DNA of 64,000 bases, taken from the NCBI GenBank assembly GCA_963578475.1, contig CAUZCL010000014.1, forward strand, positions 1 through 64,000, in the 5' to 3' direction. Numbering within the stretch: position 1 is the first letter of the stretch; each line of letters begins with the position of its first letter. This document shows positions 43,009 to 50,900 of the stretch, piece after piece. A program made the translations under genes and the position numbers. A model generated the notes under the pieces. It had not been told where the DNA came from. It was given only the letters and a program-made list of their open reading frames with translations, and did not search any database. The stretch comes from SMYC01 sp963578475 (GTDB taxonomy: Bacteria; Acidobacteriota; Vicinamibacteria; Marinacidobacterales; SMYC01).

Positions 43009-43651
43009 AGACCGCCGCGGCGGGCCTCGAGCTCTTGCGGTACGAGAAGACGTATTCGAGCATGCCGTTGCGCAGCTGGTATCGGCTCTCGACCGTCAAG
43101 CTCGGCATCCGTTTCAACAGGTCCTGTTCTAAATAGCGGGGCAAGGCCGCGCGTCCTTCCTGGATCTCGAAGGCGACCGTTTCGTCGTCTCGGACCCAGT
43201 AGTGCGACGGCCCGGGAGGCATTTCCTTCTGCATCCAAACGAAGGCCAAAATCGCCGTTCCCGGAACGAGAAACGGTTCGAGCGTCGTCATGAGAAGCTC
43301 GTGCTCCTGAGGCGTGAGATAGTTCAGAACATCCCACGCGAGAACGAGGTCAAAGCGCGTCTCTGGGTCGAAGTCGAGAAGCTTCACCAAGGCTTTGCGC
43401 TTGCGCTCGTCGCCCTCTGGCACAGCTCGCAGGGGTCGAAGACCGCTGTAGAAATCCGCAACGGCGAGCTGGCCGCCATAATTGGCAAAAAACTCGAGAT
43501 TCGCCGTCCGTGCGCTGCCGAGGTCGAGGACCCGCAGGGTCGCGCCCTCCTTTTGAGGAAGCAGCGCGCGGAGCCCAGGGCACCTTTGAGTGGCTTCTGA
43601 AATTTCATTTTCGGAGACACCTTTGGCGCTCCGAAAGAGAAACAAACGCAT
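42965..43651 (-). CDS. Class I SAM-dependent methyltransferase-like protein
   Basis: 228 residues from ATG 43651. Motif I 'LRVLDLGSARTANLEFFANYGGQLAVADF' (D-L-G-S rather than G-x-G-x-G), motif III-like 'FDLVLAWDVLNYLTPQEHELLMTTLEPFL' and 'GTAILAFVWMQKEMPPGPSHYWVRDDE'. No membrane segment. The relaxed glycine motif makes the substrate and even SAM binding uncertain. Its 3' end overlaps the convergent serine hydrolase by 44 nt. Confidence 0.7.
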   Translation of the reverse strand: MRLFLFRSAKGVSENEISEATQRCPGLRALLPQKEGATLRVLDLGSARTANLEFFANYGGQLAVADFYSGLRPLRAVPEGDERKRKALVKLLDFDPETRFDLVLAWDVLNYLTPQEHELLMTTLEPFLVPGTAILAFVWMQKEMPPGPSHYWVRDDETVAFEIQEGRAALPRYLEQDLLKRMPSLTVESRYQLRNGMLEYVFSYRKSSRPAAAVSSEPVRYPLGPAPR

Positions 43652-43661
43652 TTGAGCCTTG

Positions 43662-43667
43662 TATAAT
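43662..43667 (+). promoter_or_regulatory. -10 box (perfect TATAAT) before the MBL-fold gene
   Basis: TATAAT lies 23 nt before the GTG at 43691, in the 40-base gap between divergent genes. A convincing -35 box is not seen at 17-18 bases. Confidence 0.35.
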
Positions 43668-43690
43668 ACGCGCGATTGGAGAAATCGATC

Positions 43691-44668
43691 GTGACCTTCA
43701 GACCGTTTAGCTTCGTCGTTCTCGTTCTCGCGGCCGCTTGCTCGCCTACCCCGAGCCCCGAGCCTGAGCCCGAGAGCGCCGCCACCCCTATCGTCCGCAC
43801 GGGAGATCCCCAAAAGCGCGGTTATACCGATGACGACTTTCCGCGGGTGCAAGAGCTCGCCGAGGGCGTCTATTCGTACGAACAGCTTCGCTCCGCTGGC
43901 GACGAGAAGTTCACGACGGTGAGCTTGTTCGTCGTCACCGATAAAGGCGTACTCGTGGCCGACGGACAAGGAAGTCCCGAAGAAACCAAGCGGCTCGTCG
44001 ACGCTGTCGCCGAGCTCACCGACCAGCCGATTGCCCATGTCGTGATTTGCTCGGACCACGGTGATCACACCGCCGGCAACGTCTCGTTCCCCGAAGCCGC
44101 CGTGTTCTACGCGCACCCGACCTCTAAAGCAACGCTCGAGGCTGCGGCGTCGAGCGAAAACCGCCGCGAGGACGCCCCGCCAGTCATCATCCCAACCGAG
44201 CTGGTCGAAGATGAGAAGGTCTTGACGCTCGGCGGTAGAGAAATCCGCATTCTCTTTCTAGGCCGCGCGCATACCGGCGGCGATCTCCACGTCTATTTGC
44301 CTGAGGAAAAGATCCTCTTCATGAGCGAGGCGTACCTCAATCGCATCTTCCCCGCCCTGCGCTCCGCCTATCCATCGGAATGGGTCGAGATGATAGCGAT
44401 TGCGCAAGCCATGGATGTTGATGTTTATGTGCCTGGCCATGGATTCGTCGAAACGCCTGAAATACTCGAAGACGAGCTCCAGACCTACCGCGAAGCGATG
44501 GAGCTGGTGATCGCGGAAGCCACGAGGCTTCACGGGATGGGTCTCGACGTCGACGCCGCAGCTGCTCGAGCCAAATTCGGTGAGCTCGAAGAATGGACGT
44601 TGCGATCGAGCCAAGGCGCGCGCGCAATCGAAAAGGTCTACGAGGAGCTGAACGGCGAGCTTCCCTGA
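43691..44668 (+). CDS. Exported MBL-fold lipoprotein with altered metal-ligand motif
   Basis: 325 residues from GTG 43691 (TTG 43676 also open). Lipobox 'VLAAAC-S' then Pro/Glu-rich linker. The MBL fold is clear: 'VSLFVVTDKGVLVADGQGSPEETKRLVDAV', 'GRAHTGGDLHVYLPEEKILFMSEAYL' and 'VDVYVPGHGFVETPE'. However, the usual H-x-H-x-D-H reads S-D-H-G-D-H ('ICSDHGDHTAG'), so the first His is Ser, and the usual bridging Asp after 'LF' is Glu ('MSEAY'). His in GRAHTGG and GHG remain. Activity may be hydrolytic with one metal or lost. The substrate is unknown. Confidence 0.85.
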   Translation: MTFRPFSFVVLVLAAACSPTPSPEPEPESAATPIVRTGDPQKRGYTDDDFPRVQELAEGVYSYEQLRSAGDEKFTTVSLFVVTDKGVLVADGQGSPEETKRLVDAVAELTDQPIAHVVICSDHGDHTAGNVSFPEAAVFYAHPTSKATLEAAASSENRREDAPPVIIPTELVEDEKVLTLGGREIRILFLGRAHTGGDLHVYLPEEKILFMSEAYLNRIFPALRSAYPSEWVEMIAIAQAMDVDVYVPGHGFVETPEILEDELQTYREAMELVIAEATRLHGMGLDVDAAAARAKFGELEEWTLRSSQGARAIEKVYEELNGELP

Positions 44669-44672
44669 GGGC

Positions 44673-46280
44673 CTAAGGGCGAGAAAATTTCTCCGCGAGA
44701 AAATCGCCCTCGTTCCATTCGGGCCTCTGCTCGGCGTTGGCGATGTTGTAGCCGATCAGATATGCGAGCTTCGCGTAATCCGCGCCCGCTCGGAAGTCCA
44801 TTTCCTGACGCATGTCGTCGGAGGGCTTGTGGTAGCGCGTCGCCATCCAATCGTCGAGAAGCGCACGGCCATCCACCTGCTCTTCTCCGGTGTCATTGCC
44901 CACGAACGGATAAACGGCCGGGATCCCTTGCTTTACGAAAGAATATTGGTCGCTTCGGATGAAGATGACTTGTTCGGGCATGAAGTCGGGGCTCAAACCG
45001 ATATCGAGCCACTCGGCAGCGCGTGACACGGGCTCGAGCAGCGTGGAGTGGTCGACGCCGAACGCGACGACGTCCCGCAAAGGATGGAGCATAAGAGCAC
45101 GATCCGCGTTGACGTTGGCCACGATCGCATCGCGCGGCACCGTAGGATGGTGCGCGAAGTAGTCGGAGCCGAGAAGACCTTTTTCCTCCGCCGTGACGGC
45201 GAGGAAGAGCAAGCTGCGCCTGGGAGGCGGTTCCATGCGCGTGAACGCGCGCGCCACCGCCAGGAGCACAGCGACACCCGAAGCATTATCGTAGGCGCCG
45301 TTATAGAGGTCGTCGCCGTCGACCTCTTGGCCGAAGCCTACATGGTCCAGGTGAGCCGAGTAGACGACGATCTCGTCGGCGAGATCCGTCCCGCCGAGAC
45401 GCGCCGCGACGTTCGGGCTTGCGAGGTCCTCGTGCTGTCCAACCGCTCGGAGGATCACGGTCTGGGGTAGCTCGCAGCCCCCGGGCTCGACCGGCTCCAG
45501 TACTGATAATGACGCGCCCACGAGGTTCTCCGCCGTCTCGCGACTCAGAGTGCCGCGAGGCACGGTCTCGCCCGATGGCTTACCTGTTGCCGGATCGAGC
45601 CAGCGCATCGATGGCGCCCGTGCAGCTTCCCGAAGCCGTGACCAAGGAAACCGAGTCGCATCCGTCAGCGTCATGACCGTCAAGATGCCGCTAGCGCCGC
45701 GGGCGACCGCTTCTTTGGCTTTCGTTTCCCTGGAGGAATAGTAAGCACGCTCAGTCGAGCGGAACTGGCTCGAGGCCCCCGAGAGCACTAGGACGACTTT
45801 ATTCTCGACCTCGAGCTCTGCGTAGTCGTCCTAGTCAAGCTCGGGTGCCGAGGCGCCATAGCCAACGAAAACGAGCGGTGCGCGCACGCGACTTTGGCGC
45901 TCTCGAAAAGGCGCATCGAGGACAAAATCCTCTCCGAAGTGGAGCGGTCTCGGCTGTCCGTCATACACGATCGTCAGCGAGCTCTCGTGCTCGTCGAGCG
46001 TGGCGCGCCTGAGCGGGACCATCTGAAAGAAGCTCCCGTCGTCGCCCGCGGCCTCGAGCCCCATCGCTTCGAGCTCGGCGGCAACATAGCGTGCCGTGAT
46101 GTCGTAGCCTCGCGTCCCAGCGTCACGGCCTTCGAGCAGGTCGTCGGCAAGAAAGCTCATATGGGCCCGGAGCTCGGCCGGTTGGATGGACGCGAGTGCT
46201 GCTGCAGCGGCTTCGGGGATCGACGGTAGGGACGGCGCGCAGCTCCAACTCAGTAAGAGTGCGGAGGCAAGCGCTATCAC
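44673..46280 (-). pseudogene. Exported M28 zinc aminopeptidase interrupted by one in-frame TAG
   Basis: Starts GTG 46280, overlapping the M18 stop (GTGA). Lipoprotein-like signal (LASALLLSWSC), then 'LRAHMSFLADDLLEGRDAGTRGYDITARY', PA-domain segment 'LVFVGYGASAPELD', the TAG at 45831-45833, and directly in the same frame 'DDYAELEVENKVVLVLSG'. The peptidase core is complete: 'IVVYSAHLDHVGFG' (His, Asp), 'LYNGAYDNASGVAVLLAVARAF' (Asp), 'LAVTAEEKGLLGSDYF' (catalytic Glu-Glu), 'NVNADRALML' (Asp) and 'ATRYHKPSDD' (His). Relatives have Tyr at the stop position (TAC/TAT to TAG), so this is one base from intact. Confidence 0.88.
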
Positions 46281-47686
46281 GGGGCCTCAAAAAATGCGAG
46301 CATGGCATGGTAGAGGTGGTAGACGTCGACTTTGGAGCTCACCGAGTAAGGCGTGTGGATGGAAAGCACGGGGACGCCGAAGTCGATGACGTCCATGTTG
46401 TCGTCCGCGAGCGCGCGCCCGATCGTGCCGCCGCCGGAGCGGCCGACTTTATAGGTCGCTATTTGCCACGGCACGTTCGCGTCATCGAGAACCTTTCGGA
46501 TCCAAGCGGTGTATTCCGAGTTCGCGTTGAAACCGCGGCCATACATCTTGAAGTTGACGCCGAAGCCGAGCCGCGGTGCGTTACCTTCCTCCCACGCCGA
46601 GGGCCATGTGGGATGGATACCCGGGTTGACGTCCGAAGAAATGACCAATGTTTTCCGCCGGGCTTTCCGGAGCCAATGCTCTCTGAAGTCGTCCCTCATC
46701 TGCGCGTAGAGGAGCCGTCCCATCAAGTCGACGAGGTAGCTCGAATCTGCCCCGGTATTGTTGACGTTGCCCACCTCTTCGTTGTCGACGAGATAGGCGA
46801 TGGACGTGACCTCGGGCGCCTCCGTGTCGAGCACGGCCTTGAGCGCTGCATAGCCAGAGAGCCGATCGTCTTGTCCGTAAATCGCCATCAGGCCGCGGTC
46901 GAACCCTACGTCGCGCGGCTCCAAGGCCGGAACGAGCGCGAGCTCGGCCGAGACGAGGTCGTCGATGCCTACCTCGTACTCCCTCCGGAGGTAGTCGATA
47001 ACGGACCGCTTCACGCTTTCGTCGCCCTCGGGCCCCGGGATGTGACCGACGAGAGGATCGAGCTCTTCGTGCTGGATGACGTCGCGGTTCTTGCGCTCGC
47101 GGAGCTCGGCATCCACGTGGGGGGAGAGGTCGGGAATGATGAACGTCGGTTCGCTCGGGTCGTTGCCGACCGAGATCCAGATGGTGCGTCCGTTCTTGAG
47201 GTCCACTCGTCCCATCAGTGCCAACGGAAGGTTGGTCCATTGATAGGTCTTGATCCCGCCGTGGTAGTTCGTCTGAAAGAGCGCGAAGCCTTCTTTCTGG
47301 TAGATGGGGCGTGCCTTGAGCTCGATCCTGGGCGAGTCGATATGCGCGCCGACGACACGGAAGCCGTCGCGCAAGTCGTTCGTGCCGATCACGATGACCG
47401 TGAGCGCGCGGTCACGGTTCACGTCGTAGAAACGCGCGCCGGGCTCGATGGGCGCGTCTTCAGGGAACTCACGGAAGCCCGCCGCGCGCGCCAGCTTGAC
47501 CGCTTCGCGCACGAAGCTGAGCTCCGTCTTCGCGACGCGCATGAACTCTTTGTAGCCGGTGGCATGGGACTCGACGCTCTGCTTCTCGGCCTCCGTCAAC
47601 GAGAGCCAAGACGAACGCGGCTCCTCCTGGCCAAGAGCTATGATGGGAACTAAGATTGCGAATAAGATGAGTGCGCGACTCGCCAT
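46277..47686 (-). CDS. M18 family aminopeptidase with an N-terminal signal peptide
   Basis: 469 residues from ATG 47686. A hydrophobic leader (SRALILFAILVPIIALGQ) precedes the M18 fold: 'FRVVGAHIDSPRIELKARPIYQKEG' (His-x-Asp), 'IYGQDDRLSGYAALKAVLD' (Asp), 'IAYLVDNEEVGNVNNTGADSSYL' (Glu-Glu), 'LVISSDVNPGIHPTW' (Asp) and 'VPVLSIHTPYSVSSKVDVYHLYHAM' (His). All ligands are present. Most characterised M18 enzymes are cytosolic; the leader predicts periplasmic action alongside the neighbouring M28 peptidase, with which it is cotranscribed (GTGA overlap). Confidence 0.9.
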   Translation of the reverse strand: MASRALILFAILVPIIALGQEEPRSSWLSLTEAEKQSVESHATGYKEFMRVAKTELSFVREAVKLARAAGFREFPEDAPIEPGARFYDVNRDRALTVIVIGTNDLRDGFRVVGAHIDSPRIELKARPIYQKEGFALFQTNYHGGIKTYQWTNLPLALMGRVDLKNGRTIWISVGNDPSEPTFIIPDLSPHVDAELRERKNRDVIQHEELDPLVGHIPGPEGDESVKRSVIDYLRREYEVGIDDLVSAELALVPALEPRDVGFDRGLMAIYGQDDRLSGYAALKAVLDTEAPEVTSIAYLVDNEEVGNVNNTGADSSYLVDLMGRLLYAQMRDDFREHWLRKARRKTLVISSDVNPGIHPTWPSAWEEGNAPRLGFGVNFKMYGRGFNANSEYTAWIRKVLDDANVPWQIATYKVGRSGGGTIGRALADDNMDVIDFGVPVLSIHTPYSVSSKVDVYHLYHAMLAFFEAP

Positions 47687-47730
47687 GGTTGAAACTCCCG
47701 GCGAGATTATAAGCGAGAGAGAAGCAAACA

Positions 47731-48528
47731 ATGCGAAGTGGACTCGAAGGACAAACAGTGCTCGTCACCGGCGCCTCGGGCGGGATCGGTGTGGCGACGG
47801 CATGTGCGCTCGCGGACGAGGGCGCGAACGTCGTGCTTCACTATCGGACGAACCGAGACAGCGTGGATGCGCTTGCAAAAGAGCTCGACGTCGAGACCGT
47901 CATCGTCCGAGCCGACGTCTCCAGCGAGGCCGACGTGGATGGGATGTACAGCGCGGCTCTGAGCACCTTCCCTCGGCTCGACGCGATCGTCGTCAACGCC
48001 GGAATTTGGATCGAGAGCGAGACGCCACTTCACGAAATGAGCCTCGAGCAATGGGAGAGGACAATGGCGGCGGACCTGACGGGCGCCTTTCTCACCTGCC
48101 GAGGATTCATGCGCCACCTCGCGGAGAAGCCGCGCGATGAGGCCTCGATCGTGTTTGTCGCCTCGACCGCGGCCGTCTTTGGCGAAGAGAACCATACCGA
48201 CTACTCCGCCGCCAAAGCGGCGATGGCCTACGGCATGACGCGAAGCTTGAAGAACGAGATCGTGCGGCTCGCGCCGAAGGGGCGGGTCAATTGTGTATGT
48301 CCGGGATGGGTCGACACCCCGATGGCGGCTTCGTCGATGGAAGACTCCGCCGCCATCCCGCGTGCCACCGCGACGATGGCGCTTCGGAAAATCGCAACGC
48401 CTGCAGACGTCGCCCGCGCGATAGTCTTCTTCACGTCACCTGAGCTCGCCGGCCATCTCAGCGGTAGCATCCTCCCAATCGCAGGTGGCATGGAAGGCCG
48501 ATGGCTACACCGCCCCGAAAACACCTAG
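47731..48528 (+). CDS. Short-chain dehydrogenase/reductase (FabG-like)
   Basis: 265 residues. NAD(P) motif 'VLVTGASGGIGVATACALADEGANVVLHY', 'VVNAGIWIES', catalytic 'SIVFVASTAAVFGEENHTDYSAAKAAM' (Ser, Y-x-x-x-K) and 'VNCVCPGWVDTPM' are all in place. C-terminal 'PELAGHLSGSILPIAGGM' follows the FabG pattern. Divergent from the M18 gene. Substrate unknown. Confidence 0.92.
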   Translation: MRSGLEGQTVLVTGASGGIGVATACALADEGANVVLHYRTNRDSVDALAKELDVETVIVRADVSSEADVDGMYSAALSTFPRLDAIVVNAGIWIESETPLHEMSLEQWERTMAADLTGAFLTCRGFMRHLAEKPRDEASIVFVASTAAVFGEENHTDYSAAKAAMAYGMTRSLKNEIVRLAPKGRVNCVCPGWVDTPMAASSMEDSAAIPRATATMALRKIATPADVARAIVFFTSPELAGHLSGSILPIAGGMEGRWLHRPENT

Positions 48529-49701
48529 CAGCTGATATAGGCCGAGACCGGTCACGACGAGGACGACGAGCACGCCGAGCAGGTTTTGCAAAGGCCTGTT
48601 CCGAAACTCACCCATGAGCGCACGGTCATTCACAACGACGATCAAGAAGATCGCGATGAGCGGAAGGAGCAAGCCATTGGCTGCTTGCGCGATCACAATG
48701 GCTTCCGTCGGGCTCCCGCCGATGAGCGCGAGCACGAGACCGGTGAGAACGACGAACGCCACCACGGCTCGGAACCCGGGCGACTTCAGGTCGCGCTCCC
48801 AACCCAGCACACCGGACATCGCATACCCTGCTGCGAGCGGCGCGGTGATGGAGCTCGTGAGCCCGGCCGCGAAGAGACCTAACCCAAAAAAGGCACCGGC
48901 CCAATCGCCGAGAACCGGCTCGAGCTGCGACGCGATGGCCGAAAGGCTGGACGCATCGTCGAACGCCGTCGCGTTCACGAGGATCGCGACGGTAACGAGG
49001 CCGCCGAGACCGACCGCGAGCGCCGTGTCCAGCCGCGACTGCTCGAGCGCCTCGTCGGTCTTCATATCGGCGGGCCACTTCTCCTGCACGGTGCTCGCGT
49101 GAAGGAACAAGTTGTAGGGGACGACCGTTGTGCCGATGAGCGCAACGATGGTCAAAACCGACCCATCCGGCACGGAGGGAACCAGCCCACGCCCGAGCTC
49201 AGCGAGCGAAGGCTCGACGAGAATGGCCGTCACGAGAAACACGAAGCTCATGAGAACAACGAGCCCGATGAGCACGCGCTGAATCATTCGATACGCGCCG
49301 CTCAGAAGAAGTGCTACCGCCGCTACCGCTATAGCCACGGCCCAAAACCTCGGCGAGACGCCGCTCAAGATCTCCAGCCCAAGAGAGGCGCCTAGGAGAT
49401 TCCCGGTCTCATAAGCCGCGTTCCCGAGCGTGATCGCGACAGCGACGAGCCCAAGAGACAAGAAGCGAAGAACGGGCTTTGAGAAGCTCTCCCGAATAGC
49501 TTCGCTCAGTCCTTTCCGCGTGACGAGCCCAATGCGCGCCGCCATTTCCTGAAGCACCGCCGTCGCAACCGCCGAGAAGACAACTGCCCAGAGAAGCGCC
49601 GTCCCGTAGCCGGCCCCCGCGCGCGACGCCGTCACGATGGTCCCCGGCCCGACAAAGGCAGCGGCGACCAGCAGACCCGGCCCAAAGTTACGTAACATCA
49701 T
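48505..49701 (-). CDS. Nramp-family divalent cation transporter lacking canonical metal-site residues
   Basis: 398 residues with about eleven membrane helices in the Nramp order. In TM1 the canonical D-P-G-N reads G-P-G-T ('AFVGPGTIVTASRAGAGYG'), and in TM6 A/M-P-H reads V-P-Y ('IGTTVVPYNLFLHAS'), so the Asp, Asn, Met and His that bind Mn/Fe in MntH are all replaced. The helix-breaking PG and P remain. This fits the Nramp-related branch, where ion choice differs (Mg or other hard cations have been proposed). Start ATG 49701. The 3' end overlaps the convergent SDR by 24 nt. Confidence 0.85.
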   Translation of the reverse strand: MMLRNFGPGLLVAAAFVGPGTIVTASRAGAGYGTALLWAVVFSAVATAVLQEMAARIGLVTRKGLSEAIRESFSKPVLRFLSLGLVAVAITLGNAAYETGNLLGASLGLEILSGVSPRFWAVAIAVAAVALLLSGAYRMIQRVLIGLVVLMSFVFLVTAILVEPSLAELGRGLVPSVPDGSVLTIVALIGTTVVPYNLFLHASTVQEKWPADMKTDEALEQSRLDTALAVGLGGLVTVAILVNATAFDDASSLSAIASQLEPVLGDWAGAFFGLGLFAAGLTSSITAPLAAGYAMSGVLGWERDLKSPGFRAVVAFVVLTGLVLALIGGSPTEAIVIAQAANGLLLPLIAIFLIVVVNDRALMGEFRNRPLQNLLGVLVVLVVTGLGLYQLLGVFGAV

Positions 49702-49726
49702 GGCAAACGTGGCGAGCTAGAGTAGG

Positions 49727-49945
49727 ATGTTTGGAGTGATCAAACAACTACGAAAAGCCATCGCCTCGCGCCACGACGAAATGGCCGAGCTCACGGCCTC
49801 CCTCGTCGCGATCGACACGGAGAACCCACCGGGCCGCAACTTCGAACGTTGCCTCCGCTTCCTCGGCGAGAAGCTCGCGTGCAACTGGGAGGAAGAATCG
49901 CCCTTCATGTCGTCCCCGATGAAGAAACCGGCGGCGCGCTCTTGT
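49727..49945 (+). pseudogene. Remnant of an M20 family peptidase/deacylase
   Basis: Begins ATG 49727 'MFGVIKQLRKAIASRHDEMAELTASLVAIDTENPPG', typical of the M20 N-terminus (S-x-D/N-T-x-N-P-P-G). After 'FLGEKLA' (about 49880) the frame changes and 'GRIALHVVPDEETGGALL' follows, the Glu-Glu catalytic segment of M20 enzymes that is normally about 80 residues further on. The rest is missing, cut at about 49945 against the convergent M56 fragment. Confidence 0.65.
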
Positions 49946-49949
49946 CTTT

Positions 49950-50444
49950 CGTTTCTTCGAGGAGCTCGAGCCAGCGGTCATCGAGCATTGCTGGCGCGCG
50001 TCGTCCCGTGCGATAGCTCGAGAACAATCCAGCCATGAGCCGGACGGTAAGAAGGCTGCCCCCCAAGATCCACGCAATTTGCCAGACGGGCGGTGTCGCC
50101 GTAGGAGTTGCGCCTTCAGTCGGTGCGCTACCCTCACTTCCAGATGGCTCTTGTAAGGGAGCAGGAGCCGGACGCGGCGCTTCCGAGGGCGTAGCAGCCA
50201 TCTTGGGCCAACGGGCTCAAAACGGGACGGGTATGCGCCAGCTGCCATCAACGCCCGAGAGGTAGGTCGCCAAAGGCAGCGCGAGAAGAGCGATGAAGCA
50301 AAGCGTCCACAAGAAGTGTCGTGAAGCGGCCGAGGCTTTGCGCAGCAGAAAGTTCAACGCAAATACCAGTGACACGATCAAAGTCGACTTCAAGAAAACC
50401 ATGCCGCCAAACGACTGTCCAAGAGTTGTGAGTGCTTCCATCAT
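49950..50444 (-). pseudogene. M56 (BlaR1-like) membrane sensor, N-terminal fragment with in-frame TGA
   Basis: M56 proteins sense a signal and cleave a BlaI-type repressor. ATG 50444 overlaps the blaI stop (ATGA). The first membrane helices are present ('MVFLKSTLIVSLVFALNFLLRK', 'HFLWTLCFIALLALPLATYL'). TGA at 50217-50219 interrupts the frame, then 'PRPAPAPLQEPSGSEGSAPT', a third helix 'VWQIAWILGGSLLTVRLMAGLF' and 'APAMLDDRWLELLEETKDK' continue in the same frame. The zinc-binding H-E-x-x-H domain is lost at about 49950. The BlaI partner is intact. Confidence 0.75.
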
Positions 50445-50836
50445 CGGTTTTCTCCCTTGCTCTCCGCTACATCGATGAGTTTTTTGAGCTTCTTGAAATC
50501 GTCTTCAGAAAGTTGAGACGCAGATTCGTCCAAAAGTGTTGTGACAGCGAGCTCGGTCGAGCCGTCGAAAAACGTCGAGAGGAGATGCCGAACCACGGTC
50601 CGTTTCGCTTCGTCCCGGGCGACCGCCGGTCGAAAGACGTAGCGAGGCCCGTCTTGCTCGTGGCGGACTTGCCCTTTTTCTTCGAGGATGCGAAGCGTGG
50701 CCCGCACCGCCGAATAGCTCGGCGGATCCGGGAGCTTCGCGTGCACTTCGGCGGCCGTGGCCTTCCCGTCGCGATACAGGATGTCCATGATCTGCCGTTC
50801 TCGATTGCTCAGTCGAAGGTAGGTCTTTTTCTCCAT
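50441..50836 (-). CDS. BlaI/MecI/CopY family transcriptional repressor
   Basis: 131 residues. Winged helix 'LSNRERQIMDILYRDGKATAAEVHAKL' and 'SYSAVRATLRILEEKGQVRHEQDGPRYVFRP', then the C-terminal dimerisation region 'VVRHLLSTFFDGSTELAVTTLLDE' that contains the usual cleavage zone. ATG 50836. It forms a two-gene unit with the damaged M56 sensor, so if the damage is real the repressor would have lost its inactivating partner. A candidate operator lies at 50861-50884. Confidence 0.92.
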   Translation of the reverse strand: MEKKTYLRLSNRERQIMDILYRDGKATAAEVHAKLPDPPSYSAVRATLRILEEKGQVRHEQDGPRYVFRPAVARDEAKRTVVRHLLSTFFDGSTELAVTTLLDESASQLSEDDFKKLKKLIDVAESKGENR

Positions 50837-50860
50837 CTGCCTCTCCAGTGATTCGTGCTA

Positions 50861-50884
50861 TGCTGAATTATAAGCATAATGCTG
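50861..50884 (-). promoter_or_regulatory. Candidate BlaI operator (three ATGCT half-sites) with -10 box
   Basis: ATGCT (50861-50865), AGCAT (50874-50878) and ATGCT (50880-50884) alternate in orientation; the last two form an 11-base palindrome AGCAT-A-ATGCT. On the minus strand TATAAT (50867-50872) lies within this array, about 30 nt from the blaI ATG, so binding would block the promoter. BlaI-type operators are dyads, but this half-site differs from the TACA/TGTA type of Staphylococcus. Confidence 0.45.
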
Positions 50885-50900
50885 CAAACTTAGCACTCAG

